Of a stretch of DNA of 64,000 bases, positions 23,951 to 36,884 are shown one piece after another. The DNA comes from Dermatemys mawii (Eukaryota > Chordata > Testudines > Dermatemydidae). The stretch spans positions 62,866,333 through 62,930,332 of the forward strand of contig ML677334.1 of assembly GCA_007922305.1 (NCBI GenBank), given 5' to 3'. The notes beneath the pieces are model-generated. The model did not search any database. It had not been told where the DNA came from and saw only the letters and a list, made by a program, of their open reading frames with translations. Within the stretch, counting starts at the first letter, position 1; each line of letters begins with the position of its first letter. The position numbers were made by a program, and so were the translations under genes.

Positions 23951-24430
23951 TGTTCCTTCATGGATCAGTCTCAATCTCCTCTGCTGAAGCTGTTTCACTT
24001 GTATAAATACCTAATATGTTCAGTTAAAGGGACAAATTTAGACGTGGCATTTCAGCAACTTTCTCTAGACGTGAATTTGTGCAACAGATTTGTGTGTAAC
24101 TGATCTTTTTGATATTGAGGCTAAAATGGAATGGAATAATACAATCATGGCAAGTATATAAAAATTACTATAGGATGCTATTTAGGTCTTATAGTGTTCA
24201 GGCAATATAGTGCATTTTATCTTTGTTCATTACAGCATAAATCACTGCATTTACTGAATGACATCCGATGGTTTTAAAACAGTTATGGGACTATCATATC
24301 ATTAGAGCAGTAATGCTTGACAAATTAAATATGTATTAAATAAACCCTTAGGAGAAGAAAAAGGGGGTATGTCCAATGTTCAAAAAGAAAAACATATTTG
24401 GCAACTGACTGTATGTAAAATTGTTCCTTC

Positions 24431-24711
24431 GGGCTTATCTACACAAACAATTAGTTTGCCGCGAGCTATGGTGTGACCCCCGCATTAACCCATTATTGGA
24501 CTAACTGTTGTAGACCTTGCTGAAGCACATTATCAGGTCATTAATGCAGTTTGACCTAATCCTCATTGAAATGGAACTAGATTAAAGCTCATTAACAAAC
24601 CGTTAATGCACATCAGCAGGGTCCGCACGAATAGTTAGTCTGCAGCAGGCTAATGTAGGGTAGATTCACACTGCAGCTTGCTGCAAACTCAATGTTTGTG
24701 TAGACAAGTTC
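24431..24711. mobile_element. MITE with ~20-bp inverted ends
   Basis: The left end gggcttatctacacaaaca and the inverted right end gaacttgtctacacaaaca agree at most positions, including the CTACACAAACA core. The interior carries several aTTAAtg-like words and no frame. Confidence 0.8.
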
Positions 24712-24821
24712 TTAGCTGACTTTCAGGTCAGCCACATATTATTCATCAGAAACCTTCATTCAAGTAATAATTTATAGTTTATATAACTAATAAGAAATAA
24801 TTGGTCACGAGATAGTGCAGG

Positions 24822-25050
24822 ATGCAGTGTGGCCTAGTGGATAGTGCACTGGACTGGGACTCTAGAGACTGGTTCTATTCCTGACACTGCGACTAGCCTG
24901 AGCGGTGACCTGAAGCAAGTGACTTCTCCACTCTATGCCTTAGTTTTCCCATCTGCAAAATGGTAATAATGTTACTCAATTCCTTTGTCATCTACTGATA
25001 ATAACTGCCATATAAGAGTGAGGGGGTAATTATTATTCAGAGGCTACTGG
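24822..25050 (+). mobile_element. MIR-type SINE
   Basis: It has a tRNA-like head with tggcctagtgg (box A region, about 24830) and ggttctattcc (box B, 24871). The conserved core follows, with cttagttttcccatctgca and aatggtaataatg. This is the amniote MIR/CORE-SINE layout, nearly full length. Confidence 0.85.
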
Positions 25051-26449
25051 TAACACTGTCTACTGTAATTAGTAACCTGTTGGTGTGAACATAAGGAACT
25101 CATATAGAAGGAAGACTTTTCTATTTACAGAATGTAACTTTCTACTATAAAGGATCTTTTGAATCTTATTTACAGAGCAAAGCCAAGACTTTAACGCAGT
25201 TATTATAACATGAATGGGTTAATTGTTGTTTTTTCAGTGTTAGGCTATATATAATTTAGTGATTCCAACACTGTTGGAAGTTGAAAGTTATGGTCTAACT
25301 TCTAAAATCTAGGGGTGAAATCCTGAGTCTATTGAACTGAACGGTGAAACTTGAATTTGATTTCAGTGAGAACAGTATTTCACAGTAGGTAGCACCTTAA
25401 CTTGGGCTTTAATCCATATGAGGTTAGGAGCCAGAATTAGGCAGCCAGTTGGGAAATTTTGGCTTGTACTATATCTCATTTCAAATGTAATCTCCGCAGA
25501 ATAGGTAACTAACCAGGTGTTAGATTTTAACTTTTACCACCACAAATCATCACTGATTTCATAAAGGTAATGTGAGAGGGAAACAAACATGCAGTTTGTT
25601 TACATTAGCTATAATTAAACTACAAGGCAATGTTCCATAAGCAGAATTAGTTAATTTTCATATATTTAATTTATTTATACTGAATTTACCTTTATCTCAG
25701 CCAAGTACCTCCAAATATGGACTCACATTTTGCTATTTTCTCTGTTCTTGTGGCACCTTAATTAGAAGTAGTCTGCCTGAAACCTTTCAATAAGGCTGAA
25801 AATATTACAGGCTTCAACTTCCTCCTAAACCTCACCAGAAAGGTTTGTGGCTATACAGCGTTCATGAAATGTAAAGAACCCAGCTTTGTTTTCAAATCCC
25901 AAGCTAAAACAACAAAAAGCCCACCTTCTTGTTTACAAACTAAGGATAATTAATACAGAAATCAGAGAGAGACAAAATAAATATGGACTGTACAGAGGGC
26001 AGAACCTTGCTTTAAAATTGGCCCGAACAAAATATTAGGAAGTGTATTTTAAGCAATGATTTGCATATGTACTGAAATAGATTGGATGACATAGTTAGTT
26101 TCTAATTACTATAATTATACTACATACCAGAAAACTATATTAAAAGAGCACTCAAGCTGCAAAGCCAAGCACTTGTATTTTAGGAGATACCAGAATTTAG
26201 ATTGCCTGTACAACTTTAATTTGGCCTCCTTGTGTGTATGCATTATGGTGCCGTCTTTAATTTCATGATTACATACTATTTTTTCTACAGGACCCCGCCG
26301 CTTTCTGTGCACAGGATAGACAGTGCTCACTGGGTAGCTGTTCATTAAGTCTTTTTATCATCATTATTCAGGTGCAGGCCAATGCCTTATTACTGCACGC
26401 CATCCAAATCTGCACTAAATACAAAGTTATTAATTTCATCATGGACTTC
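25051..26449. other. Unassigned AT-rich DNA
   Basis: No gene is visible. The only structure I can name is the palindromic repeat at 25311-25385. Confidence 0.4.
25311..25385. repeat. Palindromic dispersed repeat
   Basis: The left edge ggggtgaaatcctgag and right edge cagtatttcac form an imperfect inverted pair. The related copy at 57296-57370 ends in ggatttcacccc. It is an old, degenerate member of the short-palindrome family. Confidence 0.5.
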
Positions 26450-26454
26450 TCTAT

Positions 26455-26605
26455 GGTGCTCATCACTATAGCATCTTAGTGCTTCATAGCTATTAATAAA
26501 TTTATCTTCTCAACACCTGTGTGAGATGGTGTGGTAGTATAATCCCTATTTGATAAACTGGGAATAGAGGCACAGCGAGATTAAAGCCAAAACTGTCAAA
26601 ATCTT
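26455..26605 (-). mobile_element. MIR-type SINE, antisense
   Basis: The stretch cacctgtgtgaga, ataatccctatttgataaac and agaggcacagcgagatt is the reverse complement of the MIR core (cctcagttt ... aatgggaataat). The head is missing. Confidence 0.7.
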
Positions 26606-27887
26606 CCACTAATTCTGCACTCCCAACCTGAAACTCCTAAGGTTTGATTTTTCAGAGGAAATATCATTTACATAGCATGTTAAATGGGGTCCCGTGGAAG
26701 AAATAGCAAGTGATCATGTAATGAAAGATTATATTGTAATGTATATGTACAAGGGACAAATTATAATCACATGGGTAACCTTAATTCTGGCATTTCCTAA
26801 TGTTTGAATGTTTTACTCCACCACCTTAATGTTTTATTTAACATAGGACTGTTTTTTCTTTGTCTATGTAATTCAGTACGTTTTTTAAGAAAGCAATTGA
26901 AATAACAAAAATCCCATTGAACCATATTGTCACCAGAATTAGATCCACAGCACAGACCTCTATCACCTGAATTTTCTGAGTAACATGAGATATTTGCTAA
27001 TAGTTGAGGCATGTTGAGACTCATGAAATCTGGGTTCAAGTTGAGGTTCTCGAGGGGAATGTGCTTTAGTGGTTATAAAATCCTTCTGGCTCTGTCCTCC
27101 CAGCCTACTCCCTGTCCCCATCCCTCCCTTCCCCCCATTTCTGTACTTGCCTTGCCAAGTTCTATTCCCAAATTTTGTCTGTCTCCTCTCCTCTGCTCCT
27201 ATCACCATCCCTTGGGAGATCCTGTCTTTGCCCTGCCCGCATCCTTCCCCCACTCTTTACCAATTTGCGTTTGTGGCAACTAGCTTCTTCCTTTGTCCCT
27301 TGCTGCCTGGGTGTCAGTAGCAGCAGCATTGAGACCCCAGAAGAGAGAATCTTCCTTTGCTTCAGTTCCTGTGCCCAATGGCACAGTGATCCTCAAGAGT
27401 CATTAGGAAAGTCCTTCTTAGCCCCTTACACCCTGGGATGGAGCATGCTCAATTGCTCTGTGAGAATGGAGCATGTACCCTCAGACTGGCACATGGGAGT
27501 TGTGTGGATGACAGCACACTCGGTACTGGATGGAATCTTTAGAAAATTAAGCTTCCAACTGCTAACAAACCTGTACTGAGTATGTGCAAACTGAGATTAT
27601 TCAGAGACCTATACTTTTGCTGTATTAGGATAGATTTTCACAGGAATGGAAGTCCCTGACATCAGAGCAACGCTCCAGCCAAATTTTGAGTCCCTGCTGC
27701 AAAACAAAGGGGTGTCAGAGCTTCTTAACATATAGATTTTCTTTAACTGAGGCAAACAGGTTCTTTTCCCCCAGCCTTGTTCTGGGACATGGCAGAATTA
27801 TTTTTGCTGATGTTTTCCAGAAAAATTGCACCTGAGGCAGAAATGCAGAGTAGAAATTTTCACCCCAAGCTATTGAAGTCCTGAAAA
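26606..27887. other. Unassigned DNA, pyrimidine-rich in part
   Basis: A C/T-rich stretch at 27085-27300 gives overlapping frames, the longest 134 codons at 27175-27579, without domains. I suspect repeat DNA but cannot name it. No gene is supported. Confidence 0.35.
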
Positions 27888-27895
27888 GTTATAAG

Positions 27896-28840
27896 TAAGG
27901 CATGGAGGTCATGGAAGTAACAGAATCAAGTGACCTCTATGATATTTTCCACTTCAGGCTCAGGACAGCAGCTGTCAGCCAGCAGGAGCCCTGGAGCTCT
28001 GAACCACTGGGGACAGTGCGGGCCCCAGCAGCTCCTAGCTGCCATGGGGGTACCTGGAGCTCTGAGCCACCACGGGGGGGACCCAGAGCTCCAAGCCATT
28101 ATAGGCAGCCTGGTTTCCCCGCAGCACCATGCCATTGCAGGCAATGGGAGAGATCTGCAGTTCTGAGGTGCCGGCCCCAGAGCTCCTGCAAGCGCTGGGG
28201 ACTGCTAGAGCTCTTCACTGCTGTGGTGTCCCTCAGCGCTCTGAGGTGCCAGCCCCAGAGCTCCGAACTACCAGCCCTAGAGCTCTAAGCTGCCAGCCAC
28301 AACAGGGCAGCCTAGAGCTCCATGCCGCTTAGCGGCAGGGCCTCCCAGTCTCAGTTGTCACAGGCAGTGTGGAGACCTGAAGCTCCAGGCCGCCGGCCCT
28401 GGAGGTCTGAGCTGTCATAGGTGGCCCCCACTAGAGCCGGCTCCAGGCACCAGACGAGGAAGCACATGCTTGAGGCGGTACACTCTAAGGGGTGGCATTT
28501 TGGCCATTCTTTGGGCTGCACAATCCAGCTGCCTCCCCCACACCCTGTTTTTTTTTTTCATTTTTGCCTGGGGCAGCAAAAAAGCTACAGTTGGTCCCCC
28601 ACAGTTCTGAGATGTTGCAGGCAGCTAGAGGACCCTACAGCCCCGAGCGCTGCTGGATCCCTCTCCTCTCCCGCCCCCCCCGGCCCAGCCCTGTGCAGCA
28701 GGTCTGGGGCTCAGCCCCATTTACTCACAGTTATTTTTAGTAAATGTCAGAGACAGGCCATGGGCAATTAATAAAAATTCATGGAAGCCCGTGACCTGTC
28801 TCTGACTTTTACTAAAAATAACCATGACAAACTCTTAACT
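27896..28840. mobile_element. hAT-like GC-rich element, copy B (complete, with nested insertion)
   Basis: It is flanked by gttataag (27888-27895) and cttataag (28841-28848), 7 of 8 identical, an 8-bp hAT-type target-site duplication. The left end reads taaggcatggaggtcatgg and the inverted right end is related (taagagtttgtcatgg). The left end matches copy A at 20595 and the inverted right end matches copy C at 51149. The GC-rich interior gives spurious frames. A second hAT element is nested at 28432-28594. Confidence 0.7.
28432..28594. mobile_element. Nested hAT MITE, relative of the 57981-58298 copy
   Basis: The left part gagccggctccaggcaccag is the reverse complement of the right end of the 57981-58298 element, and the right part gcagcaaaaaagct matches its inverted left end. 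The flanks gcccccac and tcccccac agree at 7 of 8. It therefore inserted into copy B of the larger element. Confidence 0.65.
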
Positions 28841-29242
28841 CTTATAAGCAACTGAAAACAGGATCTTATATTGAAAAGTATCAGGCAACCTTAACTGTAG
28901 ACACATAACTGCCAGTTCTGCCTGCAAAGAGATGAGTCTATATTAATGGTTACACATTTTCCTAGGATCTTTGTTGTTTGTAATAGGAACAAATTGCAAT
29001 GTTTTATTTTAGGATTCCCAAATTATTGCTGCTGTTTAGATCAGTGAACTACTGCAAGGAATAATTTCTGACATATTTATATTAGACTTGGCATAAGTAA
29101 TTAATAGCCCAGTTACACTAGTTATTATTTTTAGTCATGAACTATTAATACTGGTGTTATGATTAGACACTGAAAATCAATAAAGCTTTCATGTTTACAT
29201 TCCAGTGTCCCATAGAGTTCAAGCTATGCTAAGTTTGTGTTG

Positions 29243-29450
29243 ACAGTATGGTGGCTAGTGCACGGGAATTCCCAGAGGCAGCAAGCCTCAATTCGCTCCC
29301 CATTACTAACTTCCTGTATGGTTTTCCATAAGTCATTCACATCTGTGCCCTCCAGTGACCTCATCTGTAAAATGGGAGTAATAATGCTTACCCACATTTT
29401 AGGTGATCTATGTAAGAAAGTAGCTATATAACTGCAAAGTATCGCTGTTA
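29243..29450 (+). mobile_element. MIR-type SINE
   Basis: The head cagtatggtggctagtgcac is followed by a core with gacctcatctgtaaaatggg and agtaataatgcttacc, ending near tagctatataactgcaaagt. It is nearly full length and diverged. Confidence 0.8.
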
Positions 29451-30156
29451 CATCTGCCTAGTAGACCACATGTTTCTGTTTAACTGTGCACAGCTATACA
29501 TGGGGTAATGGTGCGTAATAGGGATAGTCCGAGTGCATTCCTGACTGAGTTACCCAATAGGATAATTTGAAGCAATGTGGGCTGTAGCTGCGTAGAGTTA
29601 GAGAAATAGAAATGTGTGCAGTAAACCTAATTAGTTTGCTTTTGTTCAGAGAAAGAACTTACATAACTTCCTTGTTTAGGCAAATTTCTCTTTCTATCCA
29701 CCATTGCCTGCCCAATCCACTGCTATGAGATAACAAATGGTTTAGTAATTTATCTAACGCCAGGTGTACCCAGCACATAGGTTCAGACTGGCTGACTGTA
29801 CCAGACATACCCTTTGTTACTTTTAATTTGAATGGACTGACAGTGCTGAATTGACTGATTGATTGATTCATGTTGCGGTGTTCTATTTTACTTTTTTTTT
29901 CCTGCTGTAAATTTTATTTTCTCTCTCCAGCTCCCAATCAGGTTCCCATTTTTTTTGCCTTAAAAGGGCAGTCCTAGCAACATTTACTGGGAAACACAGT
30001 AGCCTTCCTCTCGGATATCTGCCTGCTATCTACTTTCCTATGTGCAATGGCATTGTCCCCGTCTTACAACTAAGAAAAGCCTGGAATGAATACCTTATTA
30101 GTAGAATGCTGGGAATAGGCAGCTAGATGCATGGCTGGAAAGCTTAAAAGCGGGGT

Positions 30157-30170
30157 GGGGGGGGGGGGGG
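30157..30170. repeat. Poly-G tract
   Basis: Fourteen consecutive G, extended on the left by cggggt. Confidence 0.9.
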
Positions 30171-31614
30171 AGGAATGTGTAGTGGGTGGGGAAGGGAGTT
30201 CTTTCAAATGACTGCAATCCCTTGTTCCTAAGTGCATCTTGAGCATTAATCTCCGGGCTCATTGGACTTTCTGAGACGTCCCTTCTTCTTTCTCATGGAC
30301 AATGGGTTATCTTTTTCATTATCTCACCTCGTTTAAATTGAAGTGAGACTCATGATTGGCCATTAGATGCTCTTTTTCAGTGATAAATCCAGGATTATGA
30401 ATAGGGTTGTTTGACTAATTAAACAAGCCAGAGCCGCACAGACAGTGTGTTAGCAGTGATATCAGCAAGTAACATAATGACCTTCAACACAAGACGCTTA
30501 CTGTATATATAAATCAACCCACTTTTCATATGGTCAAGTATTTGCTTCAACAAAAAGACCCTGTGGCGCAAGCTAGGTGATCACAACCAATATACTCTCT
30601 GTGGAGGATTTGTGACAGTTATAAAGAATAACGCAGAAGGTCATCACATCATACAAGGTTCTAGCACATTTGTCCTGGATTTCTCCCCATATCTGTGAAT
30701 ATCCAGATGAACTGACAAAAACAAGACCCTGTTTGCACTGAGTAACACGCTTGTGTTATGTTTGTTTTTCTCTCCACAAATAAAGCAATTTCAAGGCAAC
30801 CCACTAGAGGGAGTTCTTACCATAGTTATAATCAATATTAAGGGAAAACGCTACATTTAGTGATTTTACACACTGAACTTTGGAGATGTGAGCACAAATC
30901 AAACGAACACTGAATTACCAATACAGAAAACACAGAATCAGTTTCAAAATACATCTGAGGCCAGATTTTTTTTAGGCCTTTGGAAGAAAGTGCAGGGCAG
31001 TGCAGTGGCATATGCAAGAAATCTCTCCTCGACAACACTCTGCATTCTCTTGAGAACAGGGACTGTCCCTTGCTATTATTTCTTGGGGCACAAGCTGACT
31101 TGCTAATGAAAAGATATTTCACTGCATTCCCTGTTCTGGTCCAACAGGAGCAACTCCTCTGACACACTGTGGTGTTCTGTGAATCTTAAGTCCTGCTTAT
31201 CCACACTGGAAACTCTGGCAACTGGAGAGCTAGCAAAACTAAGTCAGTATAAGAATCAAAAAAGTGAAAGTGGAGCGCCACACACACACTTAGACTCCAA
31301 AGGGGTTCACAACAATCAAAGAAAACCAGCCTGCCCCGGCTCATGGAATTCCTGATATTTCTGAGGTAAAAAATAAAATGAGCAGAAAAATGTTTTCTGT
31401 TTTACTAAAGTAGAAAAAACTGCTCAGGCCTTCTTCATACATCATACATAATTAAAATGCTACAAGCCCATTTTTTAAAAAAGCATGTGGGTTACTCTTA
31501 TGGGTCAAGGGCTGGACACTGCATTTATTCTAAACAGTGCTGAGAGCTAACGCTGTTCACACAAGATTTCTGACATTTTGAATGGTAGAAATATCCTGAG
31601 ACTCGATGTCCAAA

Positions 31615-33290
31615 CTCAGAATCATGGAATATCAGGGTAGGAAGGGACCACAGGAGGTCATCTAGTCCAACCCCTTGATCAAAGCAGGACCAAATCATCC
31701 CAGCCAGGGTTTTGTCTAGCCTGACCTTAAAAACCTCTAAGGAAGGAGATTCCACCACCTCCCTAGGTAACCCATTTCAGTGCTTCATCACACCCCTAGT
31801 GAAAAAGTTTTTCCTAATACCCAACCTGAATCTTCACCACTTCAATTTGAGACCATTATGCCTTGTTCTGTTATCTGGTACCACTGAATAACAGTCTAGA
31901 TCCATCTTCTTTGGAACCTTCTTTCAGGTAGTTGAAAGCAGCTATCAAATCCCCCCTCATTCTTCTCTTCTGCAGACTAACTAATCCCAGTTTCCTCAGC
32001 CTCTCCTCGTAAGTCATGTGCTTCAGCCCCCTAATCATTTTTGTTGTCCTCTGCTGCACTCTTTCTAATTTTTCTACATCCTTCTTTTAGTGTAGGCCCC
32101 CAAACTGGACACAGTGCTCCAGATGAGACCTCACCAATGCCAAATAGAGGGGAATGATCACATCCCCCAATTTTCTGGCAATGCTTCTACTTATACAGCC
32201 CAAAATGATGTTAGCCTTCTTGGCAACAAGGGCACACTGTTGACTTATATTTAACTTCTCGTGCACTGCAACCCCTACATCCTTTTCTGCAGAACTGCTG
32301 CCTAACCGCTTGGTCCCTAGTCTGTAGCACTGCATGGGATTCTTCCGTCCTAAATGCAGGACTCTGCACTTGTCCTTGTTGAACCTCATCAGATTTCCTT
32401 TGGCCCAATCCTCTAATTTGTCTAGGTCCCAGCGTATCTTATCCCTACCCTCCAGCGTATCTACCACTCCTCCCAGTTTAGTGTCATCTGCAAACTTGCT
32501 GAGGGTGTAATCCATGCCATCTTCCAGATTGTAAATGAAGATATTGAACAAACCCGGCCCCAGGACTGACCCTTGGGGCACTCCACTTGATACCAGCTGC
32601 CACCTAGACACAGAGCCATTGATCACTACCCACTGAGACTGACAATCTAACCAGCTTTCTCTCCAACTTATAGTCCATTCACCCAGCCCATACTTCTTTA
32701 ACTTGCTGGCAAGGATACCGAGGGAGACCATATCAAAAGCTTTGCTAAAGTCAAGGAATAACATGTCCACTGCTTTCCCCTTACCCACAGAGCCAGTTAT
32801 CTTGTCATAGAAGGCAGTTAGGTTAGTCAGGCATTACTTGCCCTTGGTGAAGCCATGCTGACTGTCCCTGATCATTTCCTTCTTCTCTAAGTGCTTCAGA
32901 ATTGATTCCTTGAGAACCTGCTCTATGATTTTTCCAGGGACTTAGGTGAGGCTGACTGGCCTGTAGTTCCCCAGATCCTCTTCCTTCCCTTTTTTAAAGA
33001 TGGGCACTACACTAGCCTTTTTCCAGTCATCCGGGACCTCTCTCGATCGCCATGAGTTTTAAAAGATAATGGCCAATGGCTGTGCAATCACATCAGCCAA
33101 CTCCTTTAGCACCCTCAGATGCAGTGCATCTGGCCCCATGGATCTGTGCCCGTCCAGCTTTTCTAAATAGTCCTGAACCACTTTTTTCTCCACAAAGGGC
33201 TGTTACCTCCGCCCCATACTGTGCTGCCCAGTGAAGTAGTCTGGGAGCTGACCTGAAGACAGAGGCAAAAAAAGCATTGAGTGAGATTTC
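31615..33290 (-). mobile_element. CR1 retrotransposon, antisense, better preserved
   Basis: The 3' end lies near 31615-31640 (gaatcatggaatatcagg is the inverted CR1 tail). The minus strand then carries the 3' untranslated region, the ORF2 C-terminus and a large part of the reverse transcriptase. Upstream of the main open piece, the translation still reads NYRPVSLT and QHGFTKGK, so reverse transcriptase coding extends to about 33.06 kb. The copy is 5'-truncated near 33.29 kb. Confidence 0.9.
31871..32788 (-). pseudogene. CR1 ORF2 reverse transcriptase, one internal stop
   Basis: The minus-strand frame is open from 32788 to a TAA at 32087-32089, then continues in the same frame to 31871. That is about 306 codons with one nonsense codon. 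Motif A reads MLFLDFSKAFD, motif B SSGVPQGSVLGP and motif C KFADDTKLGG, so the catalytic aspartates are present. The C-terminal part has [29 protein letters not shown] and [12 protein letters not shown], all typical of CR1. In life the enzyme copies CR1 RNA into DNA at the target site. This fragment lacks the endonuclease and cannot work. Confidence 0.9.
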
Positions 33291-36029
33291 ACATCTCTAA
33301 TGTGAAAAACAAATATACAACCCTTACTCCCCATTCACAATTATTTTGTTCCTGAAGTAAAGTTACCCCACTTAGGCCTTCTTAGTACATCAGGAAGAAG
33401 AAGAAAAAAGTATACAATCTATTTATTTTCTCTACAGGCCATTTTAAACACTGAATCCTCTTAAGAACTTAATCCAGACACCTCCCCTTTATCCCATCTC
33501 TATATAAAACTCCTCTGATAGGATAATAGTAGTTTATTGTTTGATTATATTCTCTCTCTCTCCCCCCCCCCCCCCCCCCCCAATTTACTTTGAATCACCT
33601 GTTTCCTGAAATATTCCAACCTCTCACGTATGATTCTCTGGAAGAGACTTTTCTTCTACATCTGGTTCTACATACTTGTTTTTGCTTGTAGATCTGGTTC
33701 TACATAGCTGTTCCTGTGACTTTTTTTTTAGCTTGTGATTGTAGAAATCTTGTGAGGACATCGCTTTTCACTGCCACTATTCGAGATGGCCAAAATCTCA
33801 TAAGAACAGCTCAGGAGATTTTTGACATTGTTGAATCCAAACCAAAACTATTATTCTGAATCAGCTTCAAACCTGAACCCGAAATGCTACCATGAATTGA
33901 TTCCACAGTTGTATGCCACATCTTTGACCCATTTCTATCAAAACCAAAAACTAATCAGAACAATTCCCCCACTGTGTTACTTCTGTTTCAGGCAGGGGTA
34001 AGGGCTGGAATTTCTATGGATTTTGAAATGTCATGTTGTGTATATGGTGTTTGTGTACAGTACTTCTGGACAATGGTGATATCAGGCCAGGAGGGAAAAA
34101 AAAAAAAACCCTTCTGTAGAAGAGATTCTAAAATAGGTTCCAAGACTGCTATCAGGATCCATGATGTTTACTGAAATATTTTCCTTATTACTTTTTTCAG
34201 TGATTAGTGGGATCAGCAATGGATTTGGCTGCATCTGGAGTAAGGATTTCATTTTCTAATTTAGAGAATGGTAAACAAGGGGATGATAAACAGCTATCCA
34301 GGAGAACAGGTTAAAAATGTTTTCGCCATTCTTGGCATTAGTTTTAGCACTGCTGATACACAGAATAGGGGCTGGGAGGGGAGGAGGAATCAGACAACAG
34401 TCAGCAAGGAACAGACGGAATAAACAGCAGCAGGACATTTTAAGCATTTTAGAAGATGATTTACAAAAGTCAAGTGGCCTGTAGAGTAGAGCTGGGGGAG
34501 AGAAGATGGCGGGGGGAACAAGTAGTCTTATTTTGAAATTGTTCAGCAGGTGGCTAATGCTATTCAATGAACACGACATGAAAATTAGTGAACTAGAGGG
34601 AAGGCTGGTATGTGTCGGGGAGGAATTATTGCCAAAAGCAGCCTCTGCGGTGCACTCTCTTCACCCTCGTGTGTTCCAGCAACAATTTTCATCCATTCAT
34701 TAAAGTGGAGCTTCCCAAATTATGCCAGTTACAACTGGCCAAGCCAGAGATGCCGATTTCATGTTCATATCCAGGACGCCGCTTAGCTACAGATATTTAA
34801 ACTGGTTAAAGATAGACAAGTTAAAGGAATTAAAAGATAACTCTATGACTGTGTAAATGCTGTTGATATTTATGTCACTTCACATGCTTATGAGTTGAAT
34901 GTCCTTGAGCACAAACTGCTTGCAAACAAGTCGTCGAGTTCAACTCCTGGTAGATATGCTATCAAAATCCTTTTAATAACCATACACAATGTTTTTGCTC
35001 GAAAGAGATCTTTATGGAAGAACAATAAATCCTTGTATTTCCATATTAAAATCTTCACTGATCCTCTCAAACACTGTTCTCATAAAAAAAGTTGAAGAAT
35101 ATACAGAATACACAAACAAATAAATGCAATAGGAATGTATATGAATTAAAAGACAACTTAAGTTCTTTATATCTGAAATACACTGCATTACCCCCATTTT
35201 GGTAGCATTCACTTAATGGGACCTTCTCAAGCAGATTTTAATAGTTTTTAAATAGAGCCTAAGCTACAGAGTTTCCTAAAGTTTCAGGTGTTTTCACTTC
35301 TGCTCCTCTCCCACTTTTTTATTTTTGTTCTTAGTTAGTTCTAAAAAAATAAAGACTTTTCAAATCTCATTACTTTTTTAGAAATTGACCCATATCTGAA
35401 CCCTATGTCTGATTCCTCCCCAACCATTACCACCTACCCTGAATGTGGACAGTCTGAATAAAAGTGGATGTACCATGATGAATAACATGGAATGTATAAC
35501 TCTGAGAGTTATACATCTCTCCAGTACCAGAATTAAATTTCTGTTGGTTGCTTCAAAATAACGGGTGGAGATTAATTCTTCCATTTCATCATTCATTGCT
35601 AGGCAGATGCAAACAATACAAATTATTCTGTATAGTGAATGATGAACTAGTATAAAATATTCCAGGACTTTTTAAGATGGATCTAAGCTCGAGTATGGTG
35701 ACTTCTACATTTCTCCCGATTCTTCAAGTAACGTTAAATATGCAGTACCTTCCCAATACGAAAAACAAATTCTTAGGCTAGAAATTACATGCAAAATTAT
35801 GAGTACCCCTCTCCAAAACTTAATATCTAAGATCACTGTTGGAATAGTAATATCACAAAAGGATATAAACAAAATTGTAGTAATTCATATCAAATTTGTT
35901 CAACATGGTGCCATCTGTGTAACAAGAAATCAATCAATTAAAAAAAGGGTTTGCAGTTGAATGTCTCATTGTTATAATTAAGTTGAAAAGTGGTGTTTAA
36001 AAATATACATATCTATTTTTAAGTTTTAC
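33291..36029. other. Unassigned AT-rich DNA
   Basis: No gene is visible. A (TC)n run leads into a poly-C tract at 33551-33581. The frames at 34256-34703 and elsewhere are short and domain-free. Confidence 0.4.
33551..33581. repeat. (TC)n followed by 20 C
   Basis: An alternating TC tract runs into an uninterrupted C20 at 33562-33581. Confidence 0.9.
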
Positions 36030-36625
36030 ATCCTTGTGAAATGTGCTGTATTACAATCAGGAAGTGTTTTTTTCCCTTGAAAGAATTCTTATTGCTAAGC
36101 AATGAGACACACAGTTGTGAGCTGTGCGCTGTGATATGTTACAGCTATGGCTGAGAATTCCCATCAGTTAACCAGGTCAACCAGCTTCTGCTATTTTAGA
36201 ATTCTTTTGGCTGACTGAATAAGCACACAGGATGTCAAAGATGTTCTTTCTTGCTTAGTGTCAAGTACATGAATGTGTCAGGCATTTGGAATTTTTTAAG
36301 ACACAAGAACAAATCCTTGGGAATTGAGATATCCTAGTGAAATGTGCTGCATTAAAGTCGGTGTTCTAAGAATTCTTCTTCTTAAGTGGTAAGATAAAAA
36401 TTCAGAGCCATGTACTGTTCTGTATTATCACCACGACTTGGAATTCTCTTCAGCCAGTTAAGTCATTCCTATCATGCCTGCTATCTATTTTGGAATTATT
36501 TTAGCTGACTGAATAAGTGTATTGGCTGCCAAAGATATTCTCTTTTGCTTAGTGTCTAGTGCAGAATATATGAGCAGCTTGGCGTTCTTGCAAATGTAAA
36601 AATAAATTCTTACAAAATATGGGAA
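36030..36625 (+). repeat. Two-unit direct tandem duplication, ~301 bp per unit
   Basis: Unit 1 (36030-36330) starts atccttgtgaaatgtgctgt and unit 2 (36331-36625) starts atcctagtgaaatgtgctgc. Collinear pairs follow at the same offset: gaattcttattgc / gaattcttcttct, tggctgactgaataagcaca / tagctgactgaataagtgta, ttgcttagtgtcaagt / ttgcttagtgtctagt. Divergence is high, so the duplication is old. I see no transposon signature. Confidence 0.85.
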
Positions 36626-36884
36626 AGCTGGAGGAGTCTAAGTATACTGGCTATATAATGCACTTAATATAGGCATACTGCACATTTCATCTGCCTTCCC
36701 TTATTAGCCATGTCTTTAACATTATCTTCATATCTTCCACACAGAGCAGATACTCCCTTTGATATGAAAGTTAAGAAGGGAAACAACTTAACTCACCAGA
36801 TTTTAATTTACCACCAAATAACAGGAACTTTGTACCAACATATCAGCCACTCTTCTGACTATTTTAATGATTGAAGTACTTAGA

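Larger units (their letters stand above)
28849..31614. other. Unassigned DNA, partly repeat-poor
   Basis: Apart from the MIR at 29243-29450 and a poly-G tract at 30157-30170, I recognise nothing here. The stretch 29880-30800 is free of repeats I know. Confidence 0.4.
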
